This document shows, one piece after another, positions 48,939 to 57,797 of a stretch of 64,000 nt of DNA. Position 1 is the stretch's first letter. Each line of letters opens with the position of its first letter. Made by a program: the position numbers and the translations under genes. The stretch comes from Brevundimonas goettingensis (GTDB taxonomy: Bacteria > Pseudomonadota > Alphaproteobacteria > Caulobacterales > Caulobacteraceae). The stretch is taken from contig NZ_CP062222.1 of the NCBI RefSeq assembly GCF_017487405.1, positions 3,271,001-3,335,000 on the forward strand. The letters are read 5' to 3'. Under the pieces are notes generated by a model. The model made no database searches. It had not been told where the DNA came from and saw nothing but the letters and a program-made list of their open reading frames with translations.

Positions 48939-50107
48939 CCTACCCCCACCTCAACCGTCGCCTGTTCCTCGGCGCCGCCGGCGTCAGCCTCGCCTTCGCC
49001 GGACGCGCCTCGGCGCAATCGGCCGCCGGGCCGCGCAACAAGATGGTCTTGATCATCGCCCGGGGCGCCATGGACGGCCTGTCGGTCACCGTCCCTTACG
49101 GCGATGCCAACTACGTCCCCCTGCGCGGCGGGCTCGCCATCCCCGCGCCCGGCCAGCCCAACGGGGCCTTGGCCCTGTCCGAAGGCTTCGGCCTTCATCC
49201 GTCGCTCAAGGGCCTGCACGACCTCTACGGCGCCGGTCAGGCCCGCTTCGCCCCGGCGGTGGCCATCCCGACCCGCATCCGCTCCCATTTCGACGCCCAG
49301 GACGTGCTGGAGAACGGCGGCGAGGGCCTGAGGCAGCAGACCGACGGCTGGCTGAACCGCGCGCTGGCCGCGTCGGGCGCCCGCTATCACGGCCTGTCCA
49401 TAGGGGCCCAGACGCCCTTGATCCTGCGCGGTTCGGCCCCGACCTCCAGCTGGGCGCCGGGCGGCAAGATCGAGGGCGGCGACCGCATCGCCTCCCTGCT
49501 TCAGGATCTCTATGTCGAGGATCCCATGCTGGGGACCAATCTGGCGCGCGGTCTGGAGACCGAACTGATGGCCATGGTCGCGGGCGACGGGGCGGTGCGC
49601 CGCAACGATGTCGCCGGCCTCGGCGCCGCCGTGGCCCGGCTGATGTCAGGGGATCAGGGCGCCGATCTGGTGGCCCTGTCGATCGACGGCTGGGACACCC
49701 ACGCCCGCCAGCTGGGCCAGCTCCAGACCCGGCTCACCGGCCTCGATCAGGTCATCGGCGGTCTGCATCGGGGGCTGGGGACCGACTGGGACCGCACCGT
49801 CGTCGTCGTCGCCACCGAATTCGGCCGCACCGCTCGCGCCAACGGCACGCAAGGGACGGACCACGGCACCGGCTCCTCCCTGCTGCTGGCCGGCGGCGCG
49901 CTCAAACAGGGCGGTCTCGTCGGAGACTGGCCGACGCTCGCCGAAGCGAAGCTGTTCGAGGATCGCGACCTGGCCCCGACGCTCGACGTCCGCTCGGTCT
50001 TCAAGGGCGTGCTTCGCGACCATATGGGCGTGGACCGCGCCGCGCTTGATAACCGCGTCTTCCCCGGCAGCGCGGCGGAAGCCCCGGCTTACGACGGGCT
50101 GGTCTGA
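48935..50107 (+). CDS. DUF1501 family protein, Tat-exported, sulfatase-like fold
   Basis: 390 residues. The leader NRRLFLGAAGVSLAFAGRASA is a twin-arginine signal. Family blocks include RGAMDGLSVTVPYGD, SHFDAQDVLENG, IDGWDTHARQ and VVVATEFGRTARANGTQGTDHGTG; the Asp/His/Glu set resembles alkaline-phosphatase-superfamily metal sites. It is translationally coupled to the upstream DUF1800 gene. Export through Tat suggests that the mature protein works in the periplasm, possibly with a metal cofactor. Confidence 0.92.
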   Translation: MTYPHLNRRLFLGAAGVSLAFAGRASAQSAAGPRNKMVLIIARGAMDGLSVTVPYGDANYVPLRGGLAIPAPGQPNGALALSEGFGLHPSLKGLHDLYGAGQARFAPAVAIPTRIRSHFDAQDVLENGGEGLRQQTDGWLNRALAASGARYHGLSIGAQTPLILRGSAPTSSWAPGGKIEGGDRIASLLQDLYVEDPMLGTNLARGLETELMAMVAGDGAVRRNDVAGLGAAVARLMSGDQGADLVALSIDGWDTHARQLGQLQTRLTGLDQVIGGLHRGLGTDWDRTVVVVATEFGRTARANGTQGTDHGTGSSLLLAGGALKQGGLVGDWPTLAEAKLFEDRDLAPTLDVRSVFKGVLRDHMGVDRAALDNRVFPGSAAEAPAYDGLV

Positions 50108-50225
50108 AAGCCGCGTATAACCAAAGACCTATGGGTTGCGTAAGGGTCCGGTATCCATCCCCGGTTATTCCTCCGGCATAACCGAGAGGCCCGCAAAAAC
50201 GGCCGGCCGCAACGATGGAGGGCCC

Positions 50226-50651
50226 ATGCCCGGACGACGCCGCATCCTGATCGCCGAAGACGACTCCCTCGTGCGCGAGCTGGTCCGGTCCAAACTTACG
50301 GCCGCGGGCTATGACGTCCATACGGCGCGGTGCGGGCGCGAGGCCCTCGAGCGGATGTTCATCGTCAAGCCGCAGGCCGTGCTGCTGGATCTCAACCTGC
50401 CCGACATGGACGGCTTCACGGTTCTGGAAACCCTGCGCACCCACCCGCAGGACGCGACGGCGCCCGCCATGGTCCTGACGGTGAGCGGCGCGCCCCAGGA
50501 CGTTCAGCGCGCCGTGTCGCTGGGCGCGCGCGACTATCTGACCAAGGACCGGATCCAGAGCCACCTGCTGCCGCGTCTGGCCCGGATGCTGAAAAATGCC
50601 GAGCCGGCTGCGGCGGCGGCGGGAGGCGAGGCCGCCTCCCGGGCCGCCTGA
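50226..50651 (+). CDS. Single-domain response regulator
   Basis: 141 residues from ATG 50226. The receiver domain has the acidic pair EDD (residues about 10-12), the phospho-acceptor in VLLDLNLPDMDGF, the switch Thr/Ser in VLTVSG and the Lys in YLTKDRI (KD instead of the usual KP). After residue 122 only a short Ala-rich tail follows, so there is no output domain. It probably works by protein contact or in a phosphorelay. No kinase gene is adjacent. Confidence 0.9.
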   Translation: MPGRRRILIAEDDSLVRELVRSKLTAAGYDVHTARCGREALERMFIVKPQAVLLDLNLPDMDGFTVLETLRTHPQDATAPAMVLTVSGAPQDVQRAVSLGARDYLTKDRIQSHLLPRLARMLKNAEPAAAAAGGEAASRAA

Positions 50652-50666
50652 CGCCCGGCCCTTAGA

Positions 50667-50816
50667 TCAGTCTTCCTGCGGAGCCGCGTCGCCGTTCTTC
50701 TCGGCCTGCTGCTGGGCGCGCTTCTCGGCCTTGGCGGCGGCCTTTTCGGCGGCCTTCTTGGCGTCGGCGCGCTCGCGTTCCTGACGCTCGAAACTGTAGT
50801 TGGGCTTACGGGCCAT
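50667..50816 (-). CDS. 49-residue charged protein
   Basis: ATG 50816 to TGA 50667. The product starts MARKPNYSFERQERERADAK, continues as an uninterrupted Lys/Ala/Glu/Gln helix likely to form a coiled coil, and ends GDAAPQED. Small proteins opening M-A-R-K-P-N-Y-x-F-E-R are a recurring, uncharacterised type in alphaproteobacteria, and the codon pattern is that of a real gene. It is 77 nt downstream of the Gre-like gene on the same strand. Confidence 0.75.
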   Translation of the reverse strand: MARKPNYSFERQERERADAKKAAEKAAAKAEKRAQQQAEKNGDAAPQED

Positions 50817-50893
50817 GGGCGTCTCTCTTCTTTCTTGTCTTGGCGCCAGTTGAGCGCAGCTGATGTTTCGTGTCGACCCGGAATGGGCCTTGA

Positions 50894-51370
50894 TCAGTCG
50901 ACCGCGACGATCTCGACCGACTGGCCCGCCACCACGGCCTCTTCGCCGACCCGTTTGCCGATCAGGGCGCGAGCCAGGGGCGAGACATGGCTGACCGAAC
51001 CGCCCGCCGGATCGGCCTCGTCCTCGCCGACGATGCGCCAGGTCTGGGTGCGTCCGTCCTCGCGTTCGATGGTCACCGAACCGCCGAACCGCACGACGCC
51101 TTCGGCCGGAACCTCGAGCAGCTGGGCGCTGGCCCGCCGCGCGGACCAGTAGCGCAGGTCGCGCGTCGCCCGGGCCATGGCGGTCCGGTCCGCCTCGATC
51201 GACCCATGGGCCTGAGCCGCCGTGTATGCCGCCCGCGCGGCCGCCAGCGCGTCCTCGATGGCGGCCAGGCCGGACGCCGTCACCAGATTGGCGTGGGGCG
51301 AGATGGGGCGGTCGGGAAGATCGGCGGCCGTGGCCTCCAGGTCTTCCTCACGGGTGAAGGCGACGCTCAT
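50894..51370 (-). CDS. GreA/GreB-family transcription elongation factor-like protein
   Basis: 158 residues. An N-terminal coiled-coil region (about 30-75, AIEDALAAARAAYTAAQAHG) is followed by the FKBP-like C-terminal domain (VRFGGSVTIEREDGRTQTW; SHVSPLARALIGKRVGEEA). It is close to the short alphaproteobacterial Gre-like group rather than canonical GreA. The acidic tip of the coiled coil needed for transcript cleavage is not clear, so it may act like Rnk or DksA on the polymerase secondary channel. Confidence 0.83.
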   Translation of the reverse strand: MSVAFTREEDLEATAADLPDRPISPHANLVTASGLAAIEDALAAARAAYTAAQAHGSIEADRTAMARATRDLRYWSARRASAQLLEVPAEGVVRFGGSVTIEREDGRTQTWRIVGEDEADPAGGSVSHVSPLARALIGKRVGEEAVVAGQSVEIVAVD

Positions 51371-51429
51371 CTGGAAACATATAGGGGTTTTTGCTCCGAA
51401 ATCCCCCCTCTTGCGCTAGAAGGCGCCTC

Positions 51430-52665
51430 ATGGCCTCACCAGACACCTCCGCTCGCACCGTTTCCATCATTGGCGCCGGTCCCGCCGGGCTGATGGCGGC
51501 CGAGATCTTGGCCCGGGCCGGGGTCGCGGTGACCGTGCACGAGCGCATGCCGTCCCCGGCGCGGAAATTCCTGCTGGCGGGGCGTGGCGGGCTGAACCTG
51601 ACCCATTCGGAGGCGCAGGCCGCCTTCCTGTCGCGCTACGGTCCGGCCGAGGGCGCCGCCGCGGACTGGCTTGACGCCTTCTCGCCCGACGACCTGATCG
51701 CCTGGGCCGGGGATCTGGGCCAGACGACCTTCGTGGGCTCCAGCGGCCGGGTCTTCCCCCGCGCCATGAAGGCCTCTCCGCTTCTACGCGCCTGGCTGGC
51801 CCGGCTGGCCGAGCTCGGCGTGGTCCTGAAGACGCGCTCGTACTGGACCGGCTGGTCCGGCGAGGCCCTGACCTTCGAGGACGGATCAGCCGAAACCCCC
51901 GACGCCGTCATCCTCGCGACCGGCGGGGCCAGCTGGCCGCGTCTGGGCTCCGACGGAAGCTGGGCGCCCCTGCTCGAGGCCGAGGGCGTACCGGTCGCGC
52001 CCCTGCGGCCCTCCAACGCCGGATTCAATGTTGACTGGACCGACATCCTGATCGACCGCGCCGCCGGTCAGGCGCTCAAGGCCGTGGCCCTCACCTTCGG
52101 CGGCCAGACCATCAGGGGCGAGGTGATGATCACCCGCTACGGCATCGAGGGCGGCGCCATCTACGCCCTGTCCTCGGCCCTGCGCGAGGCCATCGCCCGC
52201 GACGGCTCGGCCGTCCTGACCCTCGACCTCCGCCCGGACCTGAGCGAGGCCGCCCTCGTCGACCGTCTGGTTCAGGGACGCGGCAAGGACTCCATGACCA
52301 ACCATCTGCGCAAGGCCGGGGGCCTGTCGCCCGCCGCCATCGCCGTCCTGCGCGACATCCCCGGCGAGATCCCGCTGGGCGCCGAGAAACTGGCCCGACG
52401 CATCAAGGGGGTGCGGCTGAAGCTGACCGGGATGCAGGGGCTGGACCGGGCCATCTCCTCGGCCGGGGGCGTGGGTCTGGAGGCCGTGAATCCATCATTG
52501 ATGCTGACCGCCCGCCCGGGCGTCTTCGTCGCCGGAGAGATGCTGGACTGGGAGGCCCCCACCGGCGGCTATCTGCTCCAGGCCAGTTTCGCCTCGGGCG
52601 TGGTCGCGGCCAACGGCGCGCTGGACTGGCTGAACGCCAAATCCCCGGATAAGACCCCCGCATGA
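51430..52665 (+). CDS. FAD-dependent oxidoreductase (HI0933-like family, TIGR03862)
   Basis: 411 residues from ATG 51430. The dinucleotide-binding motif is VSIIGAGPAGLMAAEIL; family blocks RKFLLAGRGGLNLTHSE, ILATGGASWPRLGSDG and the C-terminal GVFVAGEMLDWEAPTGGYLLQ are present. The biological substrate of these flavoproteins is unknown. The stop overlaps the start of the serine hydrolase gene (ATGA), so they form a two-gene operon. It is divergent from the Gre-like gene with 59 bp between. Confidence 0.92.
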   Translation: MASPDTSARTVSIIGAGPAGLMAAEILARAGVAVTVHERMPSPARKFLLAGRGGLNLTHSEAQAAFLSRYGPAEGAAADWLDAFSPDDLIAWAGDLGQTTFVGSSGRVFPRAMKASPLLRAWLARLAELGVVLKTRSYWTGWSGEALTFEDGSAETPDAVILATGGASWPRLGSDGSWAPLLEAEGVPVAPLRPSNAGFNVDWTDILIDRAAGQALKAVALTFGGQTIRGEVMITRYGIEGGAIYALSSALREAIARDGSAVLTLDLRPDLSEAALVDRLVQGRGKDSMTNHLRKAGGLSPAAIAVLRDIPGEIPLGAEKLARRIKGVRLKLTGMQGLDRAISSAGGVGLEAVNPSLMLTARPGVFVAGEMLDWEAPTGGYLLQASFASGVVAANGALDWLNAKSPDKTPA

Positions 52666-53807
52666 GCGACCTCCCCGACATCTCCGGCGTCTGCCCGCCC
52701 CGTTTCGCCGCCGTGAAGGACGCTTTCGCGGCCAATTTCACCGACGCCCCCGACGGGCTCAACGAACAGGCCGCCCGCGTCACCTTCTGTGTCGAGGGCG
52801 AGGTCGTCGTCGACCTCTGGGCCGGTCAGGCCGATCCGCGTGAAAATACCCCCTTCACCGACAAGACCCTCACCCCCGTCTTCTCCACCGGCAAGGCGGT
52901 GATGGCCCTGCTGATCGCTGCGGCCGTCGAGCGCGGCCAGCTCAGCTACGACCAGACCGTCGCCGGCCTCTGGCCCGACTATGGTCAGGCGGGCAAGGAA
53001 GCGATCACCGTCGCCCAACTGATGTCGCATCAGGACGGCCTGCCCGGCTTCGACACGCCGGAGGACCCGGCCATCTGGTTCGACCGTCAGGCGGTGCTGG
53101 CCCGCCTCGCCGCCCAGGCCCCGATGTGGCCTCCGGGCACGGCCTCGGGCTACCACCCGATCACCATCGGCTATCTGGCCGGACACGTCTTCGAACTGGC
53201 CGACGGCCGCTCGATGGGCACGGCCCTGCGCGAAGACTTCGCCACGAAATACGACCTCGACCTGTGGATCGGCCTGCCCGAGGCCGAGCACGATCGGGTC
53301 GCGGCCATCCGCAAACCCTCGGCCCCGCCCAACCTGGGAACCCTCGACCCGATCAAGTCGGCCGCCTTCATCTCCAAGGGCGCGGCCCCCGGCGGACGCG
53401 GCTCGACCGAATGGCGCACGACCGAGATCCCCTCGGCCAATCTGCATGGCACGGCCCGCGATCTGGCCCGGATCATGAGCCTCGTCGCCAACCGCGGCGT
53501 CCTGCACGGCCGCCGGATCCTGTCGCCCGAGGTCGTCGGCCAGCTGACCCGCGAACGCATCCACGGCCCCGACAAGGTCCTGCCCTATGACATCAGCTGG
53601 GCGACTGGCGTCATGAGGAACGCGGGCCTGAACATCTTCGGCCCCAACCCGGACACGGTCGGTCATTGCGGCTGGGGCGGCTCCTGCGTCTTCGCCGATC
53701 CGAAGACGAAGGTCTCGGGCGCCTATGTCATGACCCGCCAGTCGCCCCACCTGATCGGCGATCCGCGCGCGGTCAGGCTGATCGACGCCTTCTATTCGGG
53801 TCTCTAG
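52662..53807 (+). CDS. Serine hydrolase of the beta-lactamase/esterase EstB family
   Basis: 381 residues. The catalytic SxxK is STGK (S75, K78); the tyrosine motif is GYHP (about Y163), as in EstB-type esterases rather than Y-x-N of true class C beta-lactamases. There is no signal peptide, so it is cytoplasmic, which also argues against antibiotic resistance. The end GHCGWGGSCVFADP corresponds to the third motif. It is coupled by a 4-nt overlap to the flavoprotein gene. Confidence 0.9.
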   Translation: MSDLPDISGVCPPRFAAVKDAFAANFTDAPDGLNEQAARVTFCVEGEVVVDLWAGQADPRENTPFTDKTLTPVFSTGKAVMALLIAAAVERGQLSYDQTVAGLWPDYGQAGKEAITVAQLMSHQDGLPGFDTPEDPAIWFDRQAVLARLAAQAPMWPPGTASGYHPITIGYLAGHVFELADGRSMGTALREDFATKYDLDLWIGLPEAEHDRVAAIRKPSAPPNLGTLDPIKSAAFISKGAAPGGRGSTEWRTTEIPSANLHGTARDLARIMSLVANRGVLHGRRILSPEVVGQLTRERIHGPDKVLPYDISWATGVMRNAGLNIFGPNPDTVGHCGWGGSCVFADPKTKVSGAYVMTRQSPHLIGDPRAVRLIDAFYSGL

Positions 53808-53820
53808 GCGGGTGAGCGAG

Positions 53821-53903
53821 GGGTGAAGAGTGAGCGAGCAGTGAGCCACCGCGCGTGCGGCCACACGCTCACCTCTCGCTCACCTCTTGCTCACTCTTCA
53901 CCC
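53821..53903. repeat. Inverted repeat between convergent genes, overlapping the transporter gene end
   Basis: GGGTGAAGAGTGAGC (53821-53835) and GCTCACTCTTCACCC (53889-53903) are perfect 15-nt reverse complements. Inside each arm, short GTGAGC/GCTCAC units recur. The right arm encodes the last dozen codons of the DHA2 transporter (stop at 53869). It may act as a bidirectional terminator or an inserted repeat that replaced the gene's original end. Confidence 0.65.
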
Positions 53904-55341
53904 GCCCCGGCGCCGTCAGCCCGCCGATGACGCCGCCCAGCACGGCGCAGGCGGCGCAGACCGCCATCACCACCTGATAGGCCCTGTGGAAGGCCGCGCC
54001 CTCTCCTGATCCGCCCCGGGCGCCGGCCATGAAGTCGCCGAGCCGCGCCCGCGCCTCCGACTGGTCCAGAACCGCGACGAACACCGCCGACAGCACCATC
54101 CCCAGCAGGGCCACGGCCAGCAGACCCGCGACCCGCGCCACCGCATTGTTGACGCCGGACGCCACCCCTGTGTGCCCCGGGGCCACCGCCCCCATCACCG
54201 CCGCCGTCAGGGGACCGACCGCCAGGGTCATGCCGATCGCCAGCACCGTCATTCCGGCCAGGGGCCCGGCGACATAGCCCGCATCGCTCGGCATCAGGGC
54301 CAGCAGGGCCAGCCCGACACCCGCGAGCACCGGCCCCACGCTCAGGGACAGCCTCGCCCCGAACCGGTCGGCGATCCGGCCCGCCAGACCCGAGAACAGC
54401 CCCATGATCACGGCGAAGGGCAGCATGGCCGATCCGGCGCCGGTCGCGGTCCAGCCGTGCACACGGATCAGTTCGAACGGCAGGAAGAACATCGCCCCGC
54501 CGAGCGCGAAATAGAGCAGCAGGGTCAGCAGATTGATCCCGCTGAACACCGGCGACCGGAAGAGGCTCAAGGGCATCATCGGATGCGCCTCCTTCGCCTC
54601 GGCCCACAGGAAGCCCGCCAGCACCAGCACGCCCCCGACCAGAGACCCGACGATCCACGGACTGCCCATCCCCAGATCCGGCGCCGCCGTCAGTCCCCAG
54701 GTCACCGCCCCGAGCCCGACCACGGCCAGCACGGCGCCGAGGCCGTCCAAACCCTTGGCCCCCTCGTCCCGGCTCTCGGGCGTGAATTTCACCGTGATCA
54801 GGACGGCGAGAACGGCCAGAGGCACATTGATCCAGAAGATGGCGCGCCAGTCGGCGTGGTCGGCCAGCCAGCCGCCGACGAGCGGTCCGACCATGCCGAA
54901 GATGGCCCCCGCCCCGGCCCAGGCGCCGAAGGCCTTGCCCCGTTCCTCGGGCGGAAAGGTCGCCCCGATCAGGGCCAGGGCTCCGGGCGTCAGCAGGGCC
55001 GCGCCGACGCCCTGCGCCGCCCGCGCCCCGATCAGGAAGCGCACATCGGGCGACAGGCCGCAGGCGACCGACGCCGCGGTGAACAGGCCGACCCCGACCA
55101 GAAAGACCCGGCGCCGCCCGAACCGGTCGCCCGCCGCTCCGCCGATCAGGACGAGGGCGCCCAGCGTCAGCAGATAGGCGTTCGACACCCACTGCACCGC
55201 CGCCGGTCCCGCGCCGAGATCCTTCTGGATCGCCGGCAGGGCGACGCCCAGCGCCGAGCCGTCGATGAAGGTCAGCGACGACCCGAGCACCGTCGCGGCG
55301 AGGATCCAGCGCTTGTGCGCTTTCGTCAGCGTATCGGTCAT
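53869..55341 (-). CDS. DHA2-family MFS efflux transporter (EmrB/QacA type)
   Basis: 490 residues from ATG 55341; an earlier start at 55464 lies inside the neighbouring gene. Fourteen hydrophobic helices are visible, with motif A GDRFGRRRVFLVG and the DHA2-type first helix FIDGSALGVALPAIQ. The GARAAQGVGAALLTPGALALI region and the motif C-like antiporter helix (GAIFGMVGPLVGGWLAD) follow. It exports drugs or metabolites by proton antiport. No regulator is adjacent. The C-terminal residues are encoded by a repeat arm. Confidence 0.93.
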   Translation of the reverse strand: MTDTLTKAHKRWILAATVLGSSLTFIDGSALGVALPAIQKDLGAGPAAVQWVSNAYLLTLGALVLIGGAAGDRFGRRRVFLVGVGLFTAASVACGLSPDVRFLIGARAAQGVGAALLTPGALALIGATFPPEERGKAFGAWAGAGAIFGMVGPLVGGWLADHADWRAIFWINVPLAVLAVLITVKFTPESRDEGAKGLDGLGAVLAVVGLGAVTWGLTAAPDLGMGSPWIVGSLVGGVLVLAGFLWAEAKEAHPMMPLSLFRSPVFSGINLLTLLLYFALGGAMFFLPFELIRVHGWTATGAGSAMLPFAVIMGLFSGLAGRIADRFGARLSLSVGPVLAGVGLALLALMPSDAGYVAGPLAGMTVLAIGMTLAVGPLTAAVMGAVAPGHTGVASGVNNAVARVAGLLAVALLGMVLSAVFVAVLDQSEARARLGDFMAGARGGSGEGAAFHRAYQVVMAVCAACAVLGGVIGGLTAPGRVKSEQEVSER

Positions 55342-55363
55342 GCGCCCAAGGCTAGGCCGCTCC

Positions 55364-56290
55364 CTAGACCGCGTCGACCACCGTCTTGATCGCCTGCCGC
55401 TCGGCCCGTTTGCGCCACAGGGCGGCCAGGGCGAAGACGGCCGCGCCGGCCCAGATGAAGACAAAGGACAGGATGCGCAACAGCGTCAGGGGCTCGCCCG
55501 AGGCCACGCCGATGGCGAACTGCAGCGTGGGGGCCAGGAACTGCAGGAAGCCGATCGTCGACAGCGGCAGCCGCCGCGCCGACCAGGCGAACAGGGCCAG
55601 AGGCAGGACCGTCGCCAGACCGCTGGACACCGACCAGGCCCAATGGGCCGGCGAGGCGAAACCGACCACCTGCCCGGCCTGGCTGAGCCAGACCAGCATG
55701 CCGACCCCGAACGGGATCATCAGCAGACATTCGACGAACAGACCCGTCTGGGCGTCGGCGGCGACCCGTTTGCGGATCACCCCATAGGCCGCGAAGCTCA
55801 GGGCGATCAGGATGGACAGCCACGGCGCCCGGCCGAGCGCCAGGGTCTGCAGGACCACGCCCACGGCCGCCGAGCCGATGGCGACCCAGCCCCATTTGTC
55901 GATCCGTTCGCGGAACAGGAACAGGCCCGCCACCATGTTGAGCAGGGGGTTGATGTAATAGCCGAGGCTGGCCTCGAGGGTATGATGCTGGGTCGTGGCC
56001 CAGACATAGGCGCCCCAGTTGATCAGGATCATCACGGTCGACAGCAGCAGCCAGCCGAGCGTCGCGGGCGTGGTCAGGACGCTGCGCACCTGGGCCATCC
56101 GACCCGTCGCCAGCACCAGGGCGGCGGCGAACAGAAGCGCCCAGACGGCGCGCTGGGTCAGGATCTCGGGGGCCGTGAAGCCGCTGTGGGCCATGGCCAT
56201 GAACAGCAGCGGAAAGACGCCCCAGGCCGTGTAGCAGACCAGGGCCGCGATCAGGGCGTTGCGGGTCTCGGAGGCGGCGGAAGATGACAT
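55364..56290 (-). CDS. rarD: RarD-type EamA/DMT transporter
   Basis: 308 residues from ATG 56290; a longer start at 56395 would translate the intergenic repeat. Ten hydrophobic helices are present. RarD landmarks are CYTAWGVFPLLFMAM, ILTQRAVWAL, LINWGAYVWA and SLGYYINPLLNMVAGLFLFRE. The family exports small molecules (chloramphenicol tolerance was described for homologues), but the natural substrate is unclear. It is 22 nt upstream of the DHA2 gene on the same strand, possibly co-transcribed. Confidence 0.92.
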   Translation of the reverse strand: MSSSAASETRNALIAALVCYTAWGVFPLLFMAMAHSGFTAPEILTQRAVWALLFAAALVLATGRMAQVRSVLTTPATLGWLLLSTVMILINWGAYVWATTQHHTLEASLGYYINPLLNMVAGLFLFRERIDKWGWVAIGSAAVGVVLQTLALGRAPWLSILIALSFAAYGVIRKRVAADAQTGLFVECLLMIPFGVGMLVWLSQAGQVVGFASPAHWAWSVSSGLATVLPLALFAWSARRLPLSTIGFLQFLAPTLQFAIGVASGEPLTLLRILSFVFIWAGAAVFALAALWRKRAERQAIKTVVDAV

Positions 56291-56302
56291 GAAACTTCCT
56301 TT

Positions 56303-56472
56303 CCCTCTCCCTTGGGGAGAGGGCTTGAGGCTCGCAGAGCGCAGCGATGCGCGAATCCGAAAGGGTGAGGGGCTGGCGCTGACCGGTGAGGGCATAACCC
56401 CTCACCCTTTCGCGCAAGACCGATCGCTTCGCTCCCGGGCGCTCAAGCCCTCTCCCACCGGGAGAGGGCTTG
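56303..56472. repeat. Inverted pair of about 70-nt repeats between asd and rarD
   Basis: The left unit (56303-56372) and the reverse complement of the right unit (56398-56472) share the order CCCTCTCCC/GGGAGAGGG hairpin, GGGCTTGAG, GAGCG-A/C-AGCGAT and AAAGGGTGAGGGG. In the right unit the terminal hairpin is a perfect 13-bp stem (CAAGCCCTCTCCC 56444-56456, loop ACC, to 56472), which can also serve as the asd terminator. The family looks like a REP/BIME unit. Confidence 0.75.
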
Positions 56473-56477
56473 CATAG

Positions 56478-57521
56478 TCAGACCGTGATCGAGCGGAAGC
56501 CGGACGAGGACTTGAGGGTTCCGGTCTCGTCCAGCAGCTGGGCGATCTGGACGGCGTTCAGGGCGGCGCCCTTGCGCAGGTTGTCCGACACGACCCAGAA
56601 GCTCAGGCCGTTCTCGACCGTATGGTCCTTGCGGATGCGCGAGACATAGACTGCGTGTTCGCCCGCGGCGTCGACCGGGGTGATATAGCCGTCGTGCTCG
56701 TGCTTATCGACAACCAGGACGCCCGGGGCCTCGCGCAGGATGGCGCGCGCCTCGTCGACCGAGATCGGACGGTCGAACTCGACCGTGACCGCTTCGGAGT
56801 GGCCCACGAAGACCGGCACCCGCACGCAGGTGACCGTCAGCTTGATCTCGGGGTCCATCATCTTGTGGACCTCGTTCCACATCTTGGCCTCTTCGTCGGT
56901 ATAGCCGTCCTCGTTGAAGGCGCCGATGAAGGGGATGACGTTGAAGGCGATCTGCTTGGGGAATTTCTTCGGCTTGGCGTCGCCCAGGCCATAGATGGCC
57001 TTGGTCTGGTTCCACAGCTCGTCCATCCCTTCCTTGCCCGCGCCCGAGACCGACTGATAGGTCGAGACCACGACGCGCTTGATCTTGGCCGCGTCATGCA
57101 GGGGCTTGAGCGCGACCACCAGCTGGGCGGTCGAGCAGTTCGGGTTGGCGACGATGTTCTTGCGGATGTCCTTGACGGCGTCCGGGTTCACTTCCGGCAC
57201 GATCAGAGGCACGTCCTTGTCCATACGGAAGACCGAGGAGTTGTCGATCACGATCGGACCGGCCTTGCCGATCTTCTCGGACCATTCCTTCGAAACGGTC
57301 CCGCCGGCCGACATCAGCACGACGTCGACGGTCGAGAAGTCGAACTGCTCCAGATCCTGGCACTTCAGGGTGCGGTCGCCGAACGAGACCTCCACGCCTT
57401 TGGATTTTCGGCTGGCGATCGCGTGAATTTCGTCCACGGGGAAGTTCAGTTCCTCGAGGATGGTCATCATTTCCCGGCCGACATTGCCGGTGGCGCCTAC
57501 GACGGCGACGCGATAGCCCAT
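56478..57521 (-). CDS. asd: Aspartate-semialdehyde dehydrogenase
   Basis: 347 residues from ATG 57521 (MGYRVAVVGATGNVGREMM). The NADP loop GATGNVG and the catalytic cysteine in NPNCSTAQL are present. The substrate region STYQSVSGAGKEGMDEL and the VGHSEAVTVEF histidine are also conserved. It makes aspartate semialdehyde for lysine, threonine, methionine and diaminopimelate. The 276-bp gap to zapE carries one copy of the dispersed hairpin repeat just upstream of the start. Confidence 0.96.
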   Translation of the reverse strand: MGYRVAVVGATGNVGREMMTILEELNFPVDEIHAIASRKSKGVEVSFGDRTLKCQDLEQFDFSTVDVVLMSAGGTVSKEWSEKIGKAGPIVIDNSSVFRMDKDVPLIVPEVNPDAVKDIRKNIVANPNCSTAQLVVALKPLHDAAKIKRVVVSTYQSVSGAGKEGMDELWNQTKAIYGLGDAKPKKFPKQIAFNVIPFIGAFNEDGYTDEEAKMWNEVHKMMDPEIKLTVTCVRVPVFVGHSEAVTVEFDRPISVDEARAILREAPGVLVVDKHEHDGYITPVDAAGEHAVYVSRIRKDHTVENGLSFWVVSDNLRKGAALNAVQIAQLLDETGTLKSSSGFRSITV

Positions 57522-57540
57522 GATATTTGGTCCTTCGGAC

Positions 57541-57581
57541 GCGCTAACGCTCGGGACGCGGTCCCTCGCTGCTTGAGCGCG
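57541..57581 (+). repeat. Dispersed 41-nt hairpin repeat upstream of asd
   Basis: 38 of 41 bases match 14370-14410. The inner stem is GGGAC (57553-57557) with GTCCC (57561-57565) around GCG; the paired change relative to the other copy indicates selection or copying of the hairpin structure. It lies 20 nt upstream of the asd start, so it would be in the asd leader RNA. Confidence 0.6.
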
Positions 57582-57797
57582 ATTTGATGCGTGAAAAGGC
57601 AAGGCCTGCCGCAAGGGGTTTTGCGGCAGCGGCACGCATGTAAGCTTTCGCGCGCGCGAAGCAATCGGTTTTCGCGTCCGCCGCGCAAGGATTTGCCCCA
57701 GTTCGCAGGTCGCCAGCATTGGCTACGCTTATGTTTCGTTGGCTGGGCGTCCCGGCGTCAGCTTCACAGCACTGCCCAGGTCGCCTAACTGAGGGCC

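Noticed and set aside
52662..53807. Class C beta-lactamase (antibiotic resistance)
   Set aside because: SxxK is present but there is no signal peptide and the Tyr motif is GYHP, not Y-x-N; an EstB-like esterase is more likely.
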